NCBI GenBank assembly: GCA_947497495.1
Contig: CANMGT010000001.1
Span: 744,001-808,000, forward strand
Direction of reading: 5' to 3'
Length of the DNA stretch: 64,000 bases
From: an uncultured Lentibacter sp.
GTDB taxonomy: Bacteria; Pseudomonadota; Alphaproteobacteria; Rhodobacterales; Rhodobacteraceae
Shown: positions 55,656 through 63,961 of the stretch, one piece after another
How the letters are laid out: each line of letters starts with the position of its first letter
How positions within the stretch are numbered: position 1 is the first letter of the stretch
Notes under the pieces: model-generated
What the model saw: only the letters and a program-made list of their open reading frames with translations
Told to the model about the DNA's origin: nothing
Databases searched by the model: none
Made by a program: the position numbers and the translations under genes

Positions 55656-57071
55656 TTAGTACTCAATAAGCCTATTTTGGCCGATTGGCGTGCGCCCGTC
55701 TTCCGTGTTGACGGCGATGGCCTCAAACGGCCAGCGCACAACGATCACGGCACCAGTGCGCCGGCTTTGCGTGTCGCTCTGATTGGCGCCGTCACGCCCG
55801 TTGGCAAAGCTTAACTCGGCACCGCTGCGTTCAAGCAATGTCTTGGCAATGAATAGACCAAGCCCCATGCCCTCGTAGGCGGTCTGCACGGCGCGCTCCT
55901 GAGCGTTCTTGCGCCGCCGCATGAACGGGTCGCCAATGCGCCCGAACATCGAACTGGGAAACCCACGGCCATCATCGCAGATACGCACAGTGACATCATC
56001 GGCTGTCCAGCTGATGTCGACCCAGACTGTCTCGCGCGAAAAATCGACGGCGTTCTGGATCAGGTTGCGAAGGCCATGGATGATCTCGGGTTTTCGGTAG
56101 ATCTCGGGTTGCGCCATGTTCGCTGCGCCCGCCGTGTCAAAGATAATCTCTTTGCCTCTGCCAAGGTGAGGTTGGGCGGCGTCTTCAACGACTGCCGTGA
56201 TGGGCGCTTGGCGCATGTAAAGATCATCTTTTCCGGCGCGCCCCATCGAGCGCAGGATGTCTCGGCAGCGATCAGCCTGATCGTGAATGAGCTGAATATC
56301 TTCGCGCGCCTCGGAGCCTTCTTCGAAGTCTTCCAGCAGCTCCGAGCTGGTGAGTTTTATCGTCGCCAAAGGCGTGCCCAGCTCATGCGCAGCCGCCGCG
56401 ACAACACCGCCCAGATCTGTTAGCTTTTGCTCGCGCATGAGCGCCATTTGCGCGGCCTGAAACCCTGTCGACATCGCGTCGGCTTCCGAGGCAATGCGGC
56501 GCACGTACACGCCGAGAAACAGAACCGCGATCACGATGGCGGCCCATGTGCCGAAGATGAAAATATTCGGGATGCGCATGATGAAGCCCTGCTCGGTGCG
56601 CAGAGGAAAGTAAAACTCTGTGAGCACCGTGACGATGATCACGGCGATGGCGCCCAGCGCGATTGTGCTGCGCGAGGACAGCACCGCCGCCGAGACAGCA
56701 ACAGGCCCGACGATGAGCACAGAAAACGGGTTGTTCAACCCTCCGGCGAGGAAGAGCAAGCCACCGAGTTGCAGCAAGTCAAACAGCACCAGAAAAAAGT
56801 TTTCGCGCTCTGACAGGCGGCGGTTTTTCGGGAAGACGTACATCGACACCAGATTGGCCAACACCGACGAGCCTATCACCAGATAAAACAGGCCAACCTC
56901 AAGGCTCAGCCCGTAGAAGCGTTGTGCGACGAAAACTGCGGCAAGTTGCCCCGCAATAGCCGCCCAGCGCAGCCAAATGATTGTGCGCAAACGAATAAAG
57001 CCGCCGCGCTTGCTGTCTTCATGGGGGTTAAGCACGGCCAGCAGCTGATCTTGGAGCGAGTTGGGTTGCAT
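55656..57071 (-). CDS. regB: Redox sensor histidine kinase RegB/PrrB
   Basis: 471 aa. Six N-terminal membrane spans contain the quinone-sensing GGLNNPF motif (about residue 100). H-box AAAHELGTPLATIKLTSSEL. DRCRDILRSMGRAGKDD holds the conserved redox Cys. N box NLIQNAVDFS and G boxes DDGRGFPSSMFG and GMGLGLFIAKTLLERSGAEL. RegB phosphorylates RegA when the quinone pool is reduced, controlling photosynthesis, carbon and nitrogen fixation and respiration genes in relatives. Divergent from senC-regA, as in Rhodobacter. Confidence 0.96.
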   Translation of the reverse strand: MQPNSLQDQLLAVLNPHEDSKRGGFIRLRTIIWLRWAAIAGQLAAVFVAQRFYGLSLEVGLFYLVIGSSVLANLVSMYVFPKNRRLSERENFFLVLFDLLQLGGLLFLAGGLNNPFSVLIVGPVAVSAAVLSSRSTIALGAIAVIIVTVLTEFYFPLRTEQGFIMRIPNIFIFGTWAAIVIAVLFLGVYVRRIASEADAMSTGFQAAQMALMREQKLTDLGGVVAAAAHELGTPLATIKLTSSELLEDFEEGSEAREDIQLIHDQADRCRDILRSMGRAGKDDLYMRQAPITAVVEDAAQPHLGRGKEIIFDTAGAANMAQPEIYRKPEIIHGLRNLIQNAVDFSRETVWVDISWTADDVTVRICDDGRGFPSSMFGRIGDPFMRRRKNAQERAVQTAYEGMGLGLFIAKTLLERSGAELSFANGRDGANQSDTQSRRTGAVIVVRWPFEAIAVNTEDGRTPIGQNRLIEY

Positions 57072-57102
57072 GTTTGTCCGCGTTGTTTAGATGGGTAGTG
57101 AG

Positions 57103-57120
57103 CTTCGCAACAATGCGAAG
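57103..57120. promoter_or_regulatory. Dyad in the regB-senC control region
   Basis: CTTCGC, six bases, GCGAAG: a perfect inverted repeat in the 72-base gap between divergent regB and senC. RegA/PrrA sites are inverted GCG-type half-sites with variable spacing, so this is a candidate autoregulatory site. Similarity to the consensus is limited. Confidence 0.5.
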
Positions 57121-57143
57121 AAAGCACCGAGAAAGGAAGTCTT

Positions 57144-57773
57144 ATGTTGCGATATGTCTCATGGGGCGCGGCGGTTTCGATCGTGGCTTTGCTGGCAGGC
57201 ACGTATTTCTACACGAAATCGGCAGGCTCAGGGGACAAGTTCGCCGATTGCCGTGTTGGAAGCGTTGCAGGCGGCGGCGCCGACATTGGCGGGCCGTTCG
57301 AGCTTGTTTCGGAAACGGGCGAAACTGTCACCGACAAAGATGTGATAACCGGCCCAACGCTGATGTATTTCGGCTATACGTTTTGCCCTGACGTTTGCCC
57401 GCTTGATAACGTGCGCAACGCCGAGGCTGTCACCATTCTTGCGGAGCGCGGTTACAGTGTGAAGCCAGTGTTTGTCTCTGTCGACTCTGGCCGTGACACG
57501 CCCGAGACGATGCTTGAGTTTACCGACGTGATGCACCCAGACATGCTTGGCCTCACAGGCTCGCCCGAGCAGATCAAAGCTGCAAGCAAAGCCTACCGCA
57601 CTTACTATAAGAAGCAGGAGCCGGAAGAGGGCGACGAGGAATATTACCTGATCGACCACTCGACATTCACCTACTTCATGCAGCCAGACGTAGGCTTCGT
57701 TGATTTCTTCAAACGTGACGAGACTCCAGAGCAGATGGCCGACAGGCTTCAGTGTTTTCTTGATAAAAGTTGA
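57144..57773 (+). CDS. senC: SCO1/SenC/PrrC copper chaperone
   Basis: 209 aa. One N-terminal membrane span (about residues 6-22), then a periplasmic thioredoxin-like domain with FCPDVCP (CxxxC copper ligands) and the third ligand His in IDHSTFTYFM. It delivers copper to cytochrome c oxidase and, in Rhodobacter, influences RegB signalling. Start ATG 57144 with AAAGGAAG upstream. Precedes regA by 84 bases. Confidence 0.95.
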   Translation: MLRYVSWGAAVSIVALLAGTYFYTKSAGSGDKFADCRVGSVAGGGADIGGPFELVSETGETVTDKDVITGPTLMYFGYTFCPDVCPLDNVRNAEAVTILAERGYSVKPVFVSVDSGRDTPETMLEFTDVMHPDMLGLTGSPEQIKAASKAYRTYYKKQEPEEGDEEYYLIDHSTFTYFMQPDVGFVDFFKRDETPEQMADRLQCFLDKS

Positions 57774-57857
57774 ACTTAAGCCATAAGTTTGACGTAGAAC
57801 AAAGAAGCACGCTATGAAGTGTGATCGGAATGCTACTGCATACGAAGGGGAAAAGAC

Positions 57858-58409
57858 GTGTCAGACAAGCAGCTGGATATTGGCGAAGACAAGACCCTTC
57901 TCTTGTTGGATGACGACGAACCTTTCTTGCGCCGCCTCGCAAAAGCCATGGAAAAAAGGGGCTTTGAAGTGGAAACAGCTGGCAGTGTGGCCGCGGGCAA
58001 AGCCATAGCAACAGCCCGCCCGCCCGCCTTTGCTGTCTGCGATTTGCGCCTTGAAGATGGCAACGGCCTCGACGTTGTTGAAGTGCTGCGCGAGAAACGC
58101 CCTGACAGCCGGATCGTGGTGCTGACAGGTTATGGTGCGATCGCAACAGCTGTTACGGCTGTCAAAATCGGCGCGACAGACTACCTTTCAAAGCCGGCAG
58201 ACGCCAATGACATTACCAATGCGCTTTTGACCCCGACCAACGAGTTGCCACCACCGCCGGAGAACCCGATGAGTGCGGATCGCGTGCGCTGGGAACACAT
58301 CCAGCGGGTTTATGAGCTGTGCGACAGAAACGTGAGCGAAACAGCGCGCCGACTGAACATGCACCGCCGGACATTGCAACGCATTCTAGCCAAGCGCAGC
58401 CCCAAATAA
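57858..58409 (+). CDS. regA: Redox response regulator RegA/PrrA
   Basis: 183 aa. Receiver domain: LLLDDDEPF acidic pocket, phosphoacceptor Asp in CDLRLEDGNGLD (about residue 63), and KPAD with the conserved Lys. A Pro-rich linker (NELPPPPENPM) follows, then a Fis-type helix-turn-helix NVSETARRLNMHRRTLQRILAKRSPK that is nearly invariant in the family. The start is GTG 57858, with AAGGGG upstream. It regulates redox-dependent operons with RegB. Confidence 0.97.
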   Translation: MSDKQLDIGEDKTLLLLDDDEPFLRRLAKAMEKRGFEVETAGSVAAGKAIATARPPAFAVCDLRLEDGNGLDVVEVLREKRPDSRIVVLTGYGAIATAVTAVKIGATDYLSKPADANDITNALLTPTNELPPPPENPMSADRVRWEHIQRVYELCDRNVSETARRLNMHRRTLQRILAKRSPK

Positions 58410-59450
58410 GTGACAAGCGACGCGACATTGCCGCCGAGCCCTCAGGGGGGCTGGTCACAGTCTGTCATCACATTGCGAAATGCGCTCGTTGTGCCGCCCG
58501 TCGAGGCGAAAACTCTGGTGCTCAAAACTGGCGTGTTTGACGAATCCGGTGCTTATTGCCCGCAAGCCGCCATGTGGCGCCGCGACGTGGCCATAACCGA
58601 GCCGCCAAAGGCCGGGACGCCGCAAGAACAGTTCGAGGGCAAGTGGCTTTGGGGCGGCGTGCTTTATCACCACTTCGGGCATTTTCAGGTTGAAAGCATC
58701 GCGCGGCTTTGGGCCGTCAAACGGTATCGCGACGAGATCAGCGGTATCGTCTTTGTCTCACGCGACGTGAAAGCTGATGCCGCTGTGCTGCCTTACGAGT
58801 TGGAGTATCTGAAGCTACTGGTCGGTGATGTGCCAATCAGACTTGTTATAAGGCCCAGCCGCGTTGAAGAGCTTATCGTTCCCGGGCAGGGGTTCGGCCT
58901 TGGCAAAATCGCGGCGGGCACACGGGTTTTCAGGCGGTTCATCGACCAGCAGTTCGCGCAGGATGTTGCAGCAGAGGGGCCGGAGAAACTGTTTATCTCA
59001 CGCTCCAAACAGGGGCTGAACCAAGGCGGCTTTGTCGGCGAAGAGGTGCTTGACGCGCGCATGGAAGCTGCGGGCTACACTGTGTTCTTTCCGGAAGAGC
59101 ATGACATCACCACGCAAGTCGCGCGCTACAAGGCGGCCAGCCAGGTTGTGGCGCTTGACGGCTCGGCGCTGCACCTGTTTGCGATGGTTGGCAAGAAGCG
59201 ACAGGCCGTTGCTATCATCCTGCGGCGCGAGCGCGTTGCCAGCCGCTCGATGCGGCGGCATTTGCATAGGTTTATGGCGCGCAAGCCGCTCGCTATCAAC
59301 GCGCTGGGCAAAAGCGGCGAGGCCACGCAGGGCAAGAAGCGGATGATCGACGAGCTTGATTTTGAGCTCATCGGCAAACTGCTCAAGCGTCACGGCTTTC
59401 TAGCAAAGGCGCAAGACTGGGGCGCTTTGAGCGTAAAAGAGCTCAGCTAG
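58410..59450 (+). CDS. GT61-like glycosyltransferase protein
   Basis: 346 aa. YHHFGHFQVESIARLWAV and EKLFISRSKQGLNQGGFVGEEVLDARMEAAGYTVFFPEEHDITTQVARYKAASQVVALDGSALHLFAMV match the DUF563/GT61 pattern (HF...E...R, then the second half with DGS.L). Members transfer xylose or other sugars; the acceptor here is unknown. The GTG start follows the regA stop directly, so it is read with regA, although a signalling role is not implied. A surface glycan is the simplest guess. Confidence 0.75.
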   Translation: MTSDATLPPSPQGGWSQSVITLRNALVVPPVEAKTLVLKTGVFDESGAYCPQAAMWRRDVAITEPPKAGTPQEQFEGKWLWGGVLYHHFGHFQVESIARLWAVKRYRDEISGIVFVSRDVKADAAVLPYELEYLKLLVGDVPIRLVIRPSRVEELIVPGQGFGLGKIAAGTRVFRRFIDQQFAQDVAAEGPEKLFISRSKQGLNQGGFVGEEVLDARMEAAGYTVFFPEEHDITTQVARYKAASQVVALDGSALHLFAMVGKKRQAVAIILRRERVASRSMRRHLHRFMARKPLAINALGKSGEATQGKKRMIDELDFELIGKLLKRHGFLAKAQDWGALSVKELS

Positions 59451-59525
59451 GCACATTACGGTTTTGTGATTTGTTCTTTGCCGTCGGGTTTGCTCAACAC
59501 GGGGCAACAGACAAGGACGAAAAGC

Positions 59526-60086
59526 ATGACTGACAGACTCAGCAGAAGAAAGCTTCTTCAGGTTGGCACCGCGAGTGCAGCCGCGATGATGGCACCAGCC
59601 ATTTTGACGGCGCAAACTTCCGGCACGGACAGGCGCAATATTTCTGGCTATGTGAATCAGGATTGGCGCGACCACTTCGAGACGCTCGGCAAAGCGGCGA
59701 TTGTGGCTGATACGGGCTCACGCGCGCTTAACTTCTGGAGCGGCGACGGCTCGGTTCACCGTGTTTTTCCAACGTCCGTGCCGCTGACAGACGAGCTGAC
59801 AAAACGTGGCTACACCGAGATCGTGCGCAAGAAAGTCGGCCCCGACTGGACACCGACAGCTTCGCAGAAAGAGCGGTTTGGCTGGGACTATATGCCGCCC
59901 GGGCCCGACAACCCGCTGGGCACACACGCGCTTTACCTGTCGTGGCCCGCTTACCTCATCCACGGGACGCACGACACGCGCAAGATAGGGCGGCCCTCTT
60001 CGGACGGGTGCATCGGGTTATACAACGAGATGATCGCGCAACTTTTCGAGCTGGCGCCAGTTGGCACGCAAGTCAGAGTTATCTGA
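59526..60086 (+). CDS. L,D-transpeptidase (YkuD) with Tat-type signal
   Basis: 186 aa. The N terminus RRKLLQVGTASAAAMMAPA looks like a Tat signal. The YkuD domain has HGTHDTRKIGRPSSDGCIGLYNE, with the catalytic Cys in SDGCIG, where most relatives have SHGC(I/V)R. It would cross-link peptidoglycan through meso-DAP or anchor proteins, in the periplasm. The start is ATG 59526; an earlier TTG-type start adds no family sequence. Confidence 0.88.
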   Translation: MTDRLSRRKLLQVGTASAAAMMAPAILTAQTSGTDRRNISGYVNQDWRDHFETLGKAAIVADTGSRALNFWSGDGSVHRVFPTSVPLTDELTKRGYTEIVRKKVGPDWTPTASQKERFGWDYMPPGPDNPLGTHALYLSWPAYLIHGTHDTRKIGRPSSDGCIGLYNEMIAQLFELAPVGTQVRVI

Positions 60087-60107
60087 TTTGGGCCTTAATA
60101 GAGCCTG

Positions 60108-60563
60108 CTATCGCAAGTTGTAGCGCATGAAAACGCTAGCATCGTCGCGTTTGTAGGGCTCAAACCCGCGCGACTGATAATAGGCGATGCCACCCTCGTT
60201 GTAGGTGCGGATCGTTGCGTTGATCCAGTGAAAGCCCAGCGCGGCGGCGGCTTTTTGCGTTGCCTGAAACAACGCTGAGCCAATGCCAAGCTGGGTTTTG
60301 CCGAGCTTGGCAAATGTAGCGATGCTACAGGCCTCTTGCGGCAAGCCCTCAACGGGTGAAATTTTTTGGAACCCGAGAAGCTCGCCCGCATCACTTTCGG
60401 CCAAGTGCCAAGCCGATTGGGCCATGTTAGAGTCTATCCAGTCGCTCATCTCGCTGCGCGACAGGGCTTTGCTCATCGCCGTGGTGCCGCCCTGAGCGAT
60501 GATCTCGTTCAGCAACTCGGCCATGGTGCGGGCATCAAGCGATGTGGCGCGACGCACCAACAT
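60108..60563 (-). CDS. GNAT family N-acetyltransferase
   Basis: 151 aa. VRRATSLDARTMAELLNEII is the first helix. The acetyl-CoA loop lies around TQLGIGSALFQATQKAAAALGFHWINATIRTYNEGGIAYYQSRGFEPYKR, in the usual [RQ]xxGxG/A form. The substrate is not evident. It starts in a TGATG junction with the HD gene upstream. Confidence 0.88.
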   Translation of the reverse strand: MLVRRATSLDARTMAELLNEIIAQGGTTAMSKALSRSEMSDWIDSNMAQSAWHLAESDAGELLGFQKISPVEGLPQEACSIATFAKLGKTQLGIGSALFQATQKAAAALGFHWINATIRTYNEGGIAYYQSRGFEPYKRDDASVFMRYNLR

Positions 60564-61168
60564 CAGAGCTCAGCCAACAGGGCGTTGTGGCGCGCGGTAA
60601 AGTCGTTTCGCGCCTCAACAGGCGGGCGCAACTGTAGCGACAGACCGTCTAGCAGCGCAGCGTCAGGCTTGCCAAAGAACCTGTCTGATTCCTCAACCGT
60701 AAATCCGGCGATCTGCGTGGCCTCAAGCCAAGCCGATATCTTGTCGGCGCTTTTGATCTGCTTTTTCACCGCAGCGGGGATCTTGGCAGGCAAGCCAAAG
60801 CGGATGTGAATGGCGGCCGCAAGCCTATCATCCAGCTCTTCGTAGCCTGGGCCAACAGCGTTTTTCACAGGTGAAATCATGTCACCGATCACATATTCGG
60901 GGGCGTCGTGCAGCAAGGCTGCCAGCTTCCACTTGGCGGGAGCGTTTGGCACGATCCGACAAAACAGCGCTTCGACAAGCAGCGAGTGTTCGGCCACCGA
61001 ATAGGCGAAATCGCCCACTGTTTGCCCGTTCCAACGCGCCACGAAGGCAAGGCCATGGGCGATATCTTCGATTTCGATGTCGAGCGGTGTTGGATCAAGC
61101 AAGTCGAGGCGACGGCCCGAGAGCATACGCTGCCACGCACGCGCTTGTTTTGGTGCTGATTTCGCCAT
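60563..61168 (-). CDS. HD-domain nucleotidase-like protein (YfbR type)
   Basis: 201 aa. AEHSLLVEALF provides a first metal-binding His, and LAALLHDAPEYVIGDMISPVKN is the HD motif with the following E. The arrangement is that of YfbR-like 5'-deoxynucleotidases, which dephosphorylate dNMPs in E. coli; activity in this lineage is unproven. It begins MAKSAPKQARAWQRMLSGRRLDLLDPTP. One-base overlap with the GNAT gene. Confidence 0.85.
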   Translation of the reverse strand: MAKSAPKQARAWQRMLSGRRLDLLDPTPLDIEIEDIAHGLAFVARWNGQTVGDFAYSVAEHSLLVEALFCRIVPNAPAKWKLAALLHDAPEYVIGDMISPVKNAVGPGYEELDDRLAAAIHIRFGLPAKIPAAVKKQIKSADKISAWLEATQIAGFTVEESDRFFGKPDAALLDGLSLQLRPPVEARNDFTARHNALLAEL

Positions 61169-61308
61169 TTTTGACCCCGCCTACAAAGATGCGCCCTTTT
61201 CTTGCCACATTTAAATCGTATTGTAAGGGTCAGGATCAGAAAAACTGACCGAAAAAGCGGCCACGTCAGAGGGCCGGCATATTGAGAGTAGAAATCGAGG
61301 AGCTTGGC

Positions 61309-61632
61309 ATGATCGAGCGTATTTGCACAAAGCGCATGTTTGCGCTGTTGTTACTGGCGTTTGGCGCGGTGATGACGTCCCTTCCGGCCTATGCAGAAAG
61401 CTGCGCCTCGCGCGCTGACGTTGTGGCGAAACTGGAAGGCAACTTTCAAGAGCGACTGACAGGTGGCGGGCTACATGGCCATAGCGCTGTTGTTGAGGTT
61501 TGGTCTTCGCCAGCGACGGGCACTTTCACCGTGATCACAACAGACGCGGCGGGGCAGTCTTGTATTCTGGCCACGGGGACAGACTGGCACGCAAGCCGCA
61601 CTGTCACAAATGCGTCAGTTGAGGCGCTTTGA
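61309..61632 (+). CDS. Small secreted protein of unknown function
   Basis: 107 aa. A signal peptide (FALLLLAFGAVMTSLPAYA|ES) predicts export. The mature part of about 80 residues has two Cys (SCAS and QSCIL) that could form a disulfide. The start is ATG 61309 with GAGGAG seven bases upstream, rather than an ATG at 61282. It lies 74 bases before ahcY. I do not recognise the family. Confidence 0.75.
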   Translation: MIERICTKRMFALLLLAFGAVMTSLPAYAESCASRADVVAKLEGNFQERLTGGGLHGHSAVVEVWSSPATGTFTVITTDAAGQSCILATGTDWHASRTVTNASVEAL

Positions 61633-61648
61633 AGCCACGCTCAACATT

Positions 61649-61702
61649 GCGTAAAACATGGTGAAGTGATACCGCATCTGGCAAACGCTATGAAAAGGTA
61701 TC
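61649..61702 (+). promoter_or_regulatory. Possible pseudoknot RNA element in the ahcY leader
   Basis: Two interleaved pairings: GCGT (61649-61652) with ACGC (61685-61688), and GATACC (61668-61673) with GGTATC (61697-61702). The order is that of an H-type pseudoknot, as in SAM-II-like riboswitches. The second pairing covers the AAGG ribosome binding site five bases before the ahcY ATG. A competing TGC-GGT/ACC-GCA fold would free it. The stems are short and no known class matches exactly. Confidence 0.45.
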
Positions 61703-61706
61703 CCCC

Positions 61707-63098
61707 ATGTCAGACGACTACATTGTAAAAGATATCGCCCTTGCGGAATTCGGCCGCAAAGAGCTTGATATTGCCGAAACCGAAATGCCCGGCCTGATGG
61801 CTTTGCGCACCGAATATGGCGAGAGCAAGCCGCTCAAAGGCGCGCGCATTGTTGGCTCGCTTCATATGACAATCCAGACAGCTGTTCTGATCGAAACGCT
61901 GGTTGAGCTGGGCGCCGATGTGCGCTGGGCGTCATGCAACATTTTCTCGACGCAAGACCACGCTGCTGCCGCGATCGCGGCGGGCGGCACGCCTGTTTTC
62001 GCGATCAAAGGCCAGTCACTTGAAGAGCACTGGGACTACCTTGACCGCTCGTTCATGTTCCCCGAGGGCGCGAACCTGATCCTTGATGATGGCGGCGACG
62101 CAACTCTTTATGTGTTGCTTGGCGCACGTGTCGAAGCCGGCGAGACTGACCTGATCGAAGTGCCGACTTCTGAAGAAGAAGAGGCGATTTTTGCACAGAT
62201 CAAAAAGCGCATGGCGGCAAGCCCCGGCTGGTTTACCAAAACACGCGCTGACATTCAGGGGGTTTCGGAAGAGACAACAACAGGCGTTCACCGCCTTTAT
62301 GACCTGCACAAAAAGGGCCAACTGCCCTTCCCCGCGATCAACGTGAACGACTCTGTGACCAAGTCGAAGTTTGACAACAAATACGGCTGTAAAGAGAGCC
62401 TCGTTGACGGCATCCGCCGTGCGACAGACACGATGATGGCGGGCAAAGTCGCAGTGGTTATGGGCTACGGCGATGTTGGCAAGGGCTCGGCGGCATCGCT
62501 CGCGGGCGCAGGCGCACGTGTTATCGTAACCGAAGTTGACCCGATCTGCGCCCTGCAAGCGGCGATGGACGGCTTTCAGGTTACGACGCTGGAAGACGTT
62601 GTTTCTATGGCCGACATTTTCGTGACAACGACTGGCAACAAAGACGTGATCCGCATCGAGCACATGCGCGAGATGAAGGACATGGCGATTGTTGGCAACA
62701 TTGGCCATTTTGATAACGAAATTCAGGTCGCGTCTCTGAAGAACCACAAGTGGACGAACATCAAAGAGCAGGTCGACATGATCGAGATGCCCAATGGTCA
62801 CCGCCTTATTCTGCTGTCTGAAGGGCGCCTGTTGAACCTTGGCAACGCCACGGGCCACCCGAGCTTTGTGATGTCTGCAAGCTTCACCAACCAAGTGCTG
62901 GCGCAGATCGAACTTTGGACAAAAGGCGACGAATATAACAACGAAGTTTACATCTTGCCCAAGCACCTCGACGAGAAGGTTGCGCGCCTGCACCTTGATC
63001 GTATCGGCGTGAAGCTGTCCAAGCTCGACAAAGAGCAGGCTGACTATATCGGTGTAAGCACCGAAGGCCCGTTCAAGCCAGAGCACTACCGCTACTAA
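61707..63098 (+). CDS. ahcY: S-adenosylhomocysteine hydrolase
   Basis: 463 aa NAD-dependent enzyme that splits SAH into adenosine and homocysteine, clearing the product inhibitor of methyltransferases. [54 protein letters not shown] (catalytic Lys and Asp) and [21 protein letters not shown] (NAD loop) are seen. It ends FKPEHYRY, the conserved tail. The usual bacterial length. Neighbourhood with regA is shared by Rhodobacter relatives. Confidence 0.97.
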   Translation: MSDDYIVKDIALAEFGRKELDIAETEMPGLMALRTEYGESKPLKGARIVGSLHMTIQTAVLIETLVELGADVRWASCNIFSTQDHAAAAIAAGGTPVFAIKGQSLEEHWDYLDRSFMFPEGANLILDDGGDATLYVLLGARVEAGETDLIEVPTSEEEEAIFAQIKKRMAASPGWFTKTRADIQGVSEETTTGVHRLYDLHKKGQLPFPAINVNDSVTKSKFDNKYGCKESLVDGIRRATDTMMAGKVAVVMGYGDVGKGSAASLAGAGARVIVTEVDPICALQAAMDGFQVTTLEDVVSMADIFVTTTGNKDVIRIEHMREMKDMAIVGNIGHFDNEIQVASLKNHKWTNIKEQVDMIEMPNGHRLILLSEGRLLNLGNATGHPSFVMSASFTNQVLAQIELWTKGDEYNNEVYILPKHLDEKVARLHLDRIGVKLSKLDKEQADYIGVSTEGPFKPEHYRY

Positions 63099-63100
63099 GC

Positions 63101-63835
63101 GTGAAGATGTTTCTCAAAGGGCTCCGTTTGGCTGTTCGCCGGACGGGGCTCTTTTTGTTTGTGCTGATCGTGACGGTTGGCTCATGGCAGGCTCTAACAC
63201 ACCCCAAAACGCCTCTTCCGCGGCAATGGAACCCGCTTGAACCCCTGCGCGTAAGTGACCCGTTTACGCAGTTGAGCGCATGGAAGCTACGGCGAACTCT
63301 CGCAAGCCCGAAGCTATGCCGCGAAGCCTTGGACAAAGCCGCTGTCATGCAGTCGCTTGAGGACTTCCTTAAAGACGAGCAGTGCCATATCAAGACTCGC
63401 GTTAAGCTTAGTCGGGTTGGAGGCGCAAGCCTTGCTCCCGTCGAGACGACATGCGCAACCGCGCTGAGGCTGGCGCTATGGGAAAGGCACGGTGTGCAAC
63501 CCGCAGCAGAGCGGCACTTGGGTGAGCGGATCGCCACGATCAGGCATTTTTCAAGTTACAACTGCCGTGCCATGCGCACGACGGCAGGGGAAGTTGCCCA
63601 GATGAGCTCGCATGCGACGGCGGACTCTATCGACATTGCCGGATTTGTTAGCAAAAGTGGTGCGAGCATAGACCTCAAACGCGACTGGGGCGCAGAGACC
63701 GCGAAAGCGGCGTTTCTGCTCGATGTGAACGAAGCAGCCTGCATGTGGTTTCGCGTGACGCTTGGCCCGCGCTACAACAGCCTTCACGCCGATCATTTTC
63801 ATCTGCAAGGCCCGGGTTGGGGCCTCTGCCGCTAG
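63101..63835 (+). CDS. Extensin-like family protein
   Basis: 244 aa. One N-terminal membrane span (about residues 16-32), then an extensin-like C-terminal domain: LRVSDPFTQLSAWKLRRTL, CREALDKAA, HFSSYNCRAMRTTAGEVAQMSSHATADSIDIAGF and HADHFHLQGPGWGLCR. The His/Asp pattern resembles metal-dependent peptidoglycan hydrolases of the D,D-peptidase-like class, but function is not proven. The start is GTG 63101 or ATG 63107, neither with a clear ribosome binding site. The first codons overlap a strong terminator (63116-63156). Confidence 0.8.
   Translation: MKMFLKGLRLAVRRTGLFLFVLIVTVGSWQALTHPKTPLPRQWNPLEPLRVSDPFTQLSAWKLRRTLASPKLCREALDKAAVMQSLEDFLKDEQCHIKTRVKLSRVGGASLAPVETTCATALRLALWERHGVQPAAERHLGERIATIRHFSSYNCRAMRTTAGEVAQMSSHATADSIDIAGFVSKSGASIDLKRDWGAETAKAAFLLDVNEAACMWFRVTLGPRYNSLHADHFHLQGPGWGLCR
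63116..63156 (+). terminator. Rho-independent terminator after ahcY, inside the extensin-like frame
   Basis: A 17-bp RNA stem (63116-63132 with 63138-63154), including four G-U pairs and no mismatch, a 5-base loop, and a T-run at 63152-63156. It follows the ahcY stop by 17 bases. The same bases encode residues 6-19 of the extensin-like protein. Confidence 0.8.
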
Positions 63836-63961
63836 CGGCAACCTGAGGGGGAGAATGCAGCAAGTTTTCCCTTTGTGTTATTTGCAACAGACGGTAGTCT
63901 GCCCCTGCATTCGAACAAACGTTAACTGGCGGAAACGCCAAACAGGTGGGAGACCGAAATT

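Noticed and set aside
61633..61706. Known SAM-II, SAM/SAH or SAH riboswitch before ahcY
   Set aside because: The conserved residues of these classes as I remember them are not all present; only the pseudoknot layout is similar, so it is reported as a candidate without a class.
62016..63086. 356-codon minus-strand open frame opposite ahcY
   Set aside because: Entirely antisense to ahcY, with no family resemblance and no ribosome binding site.
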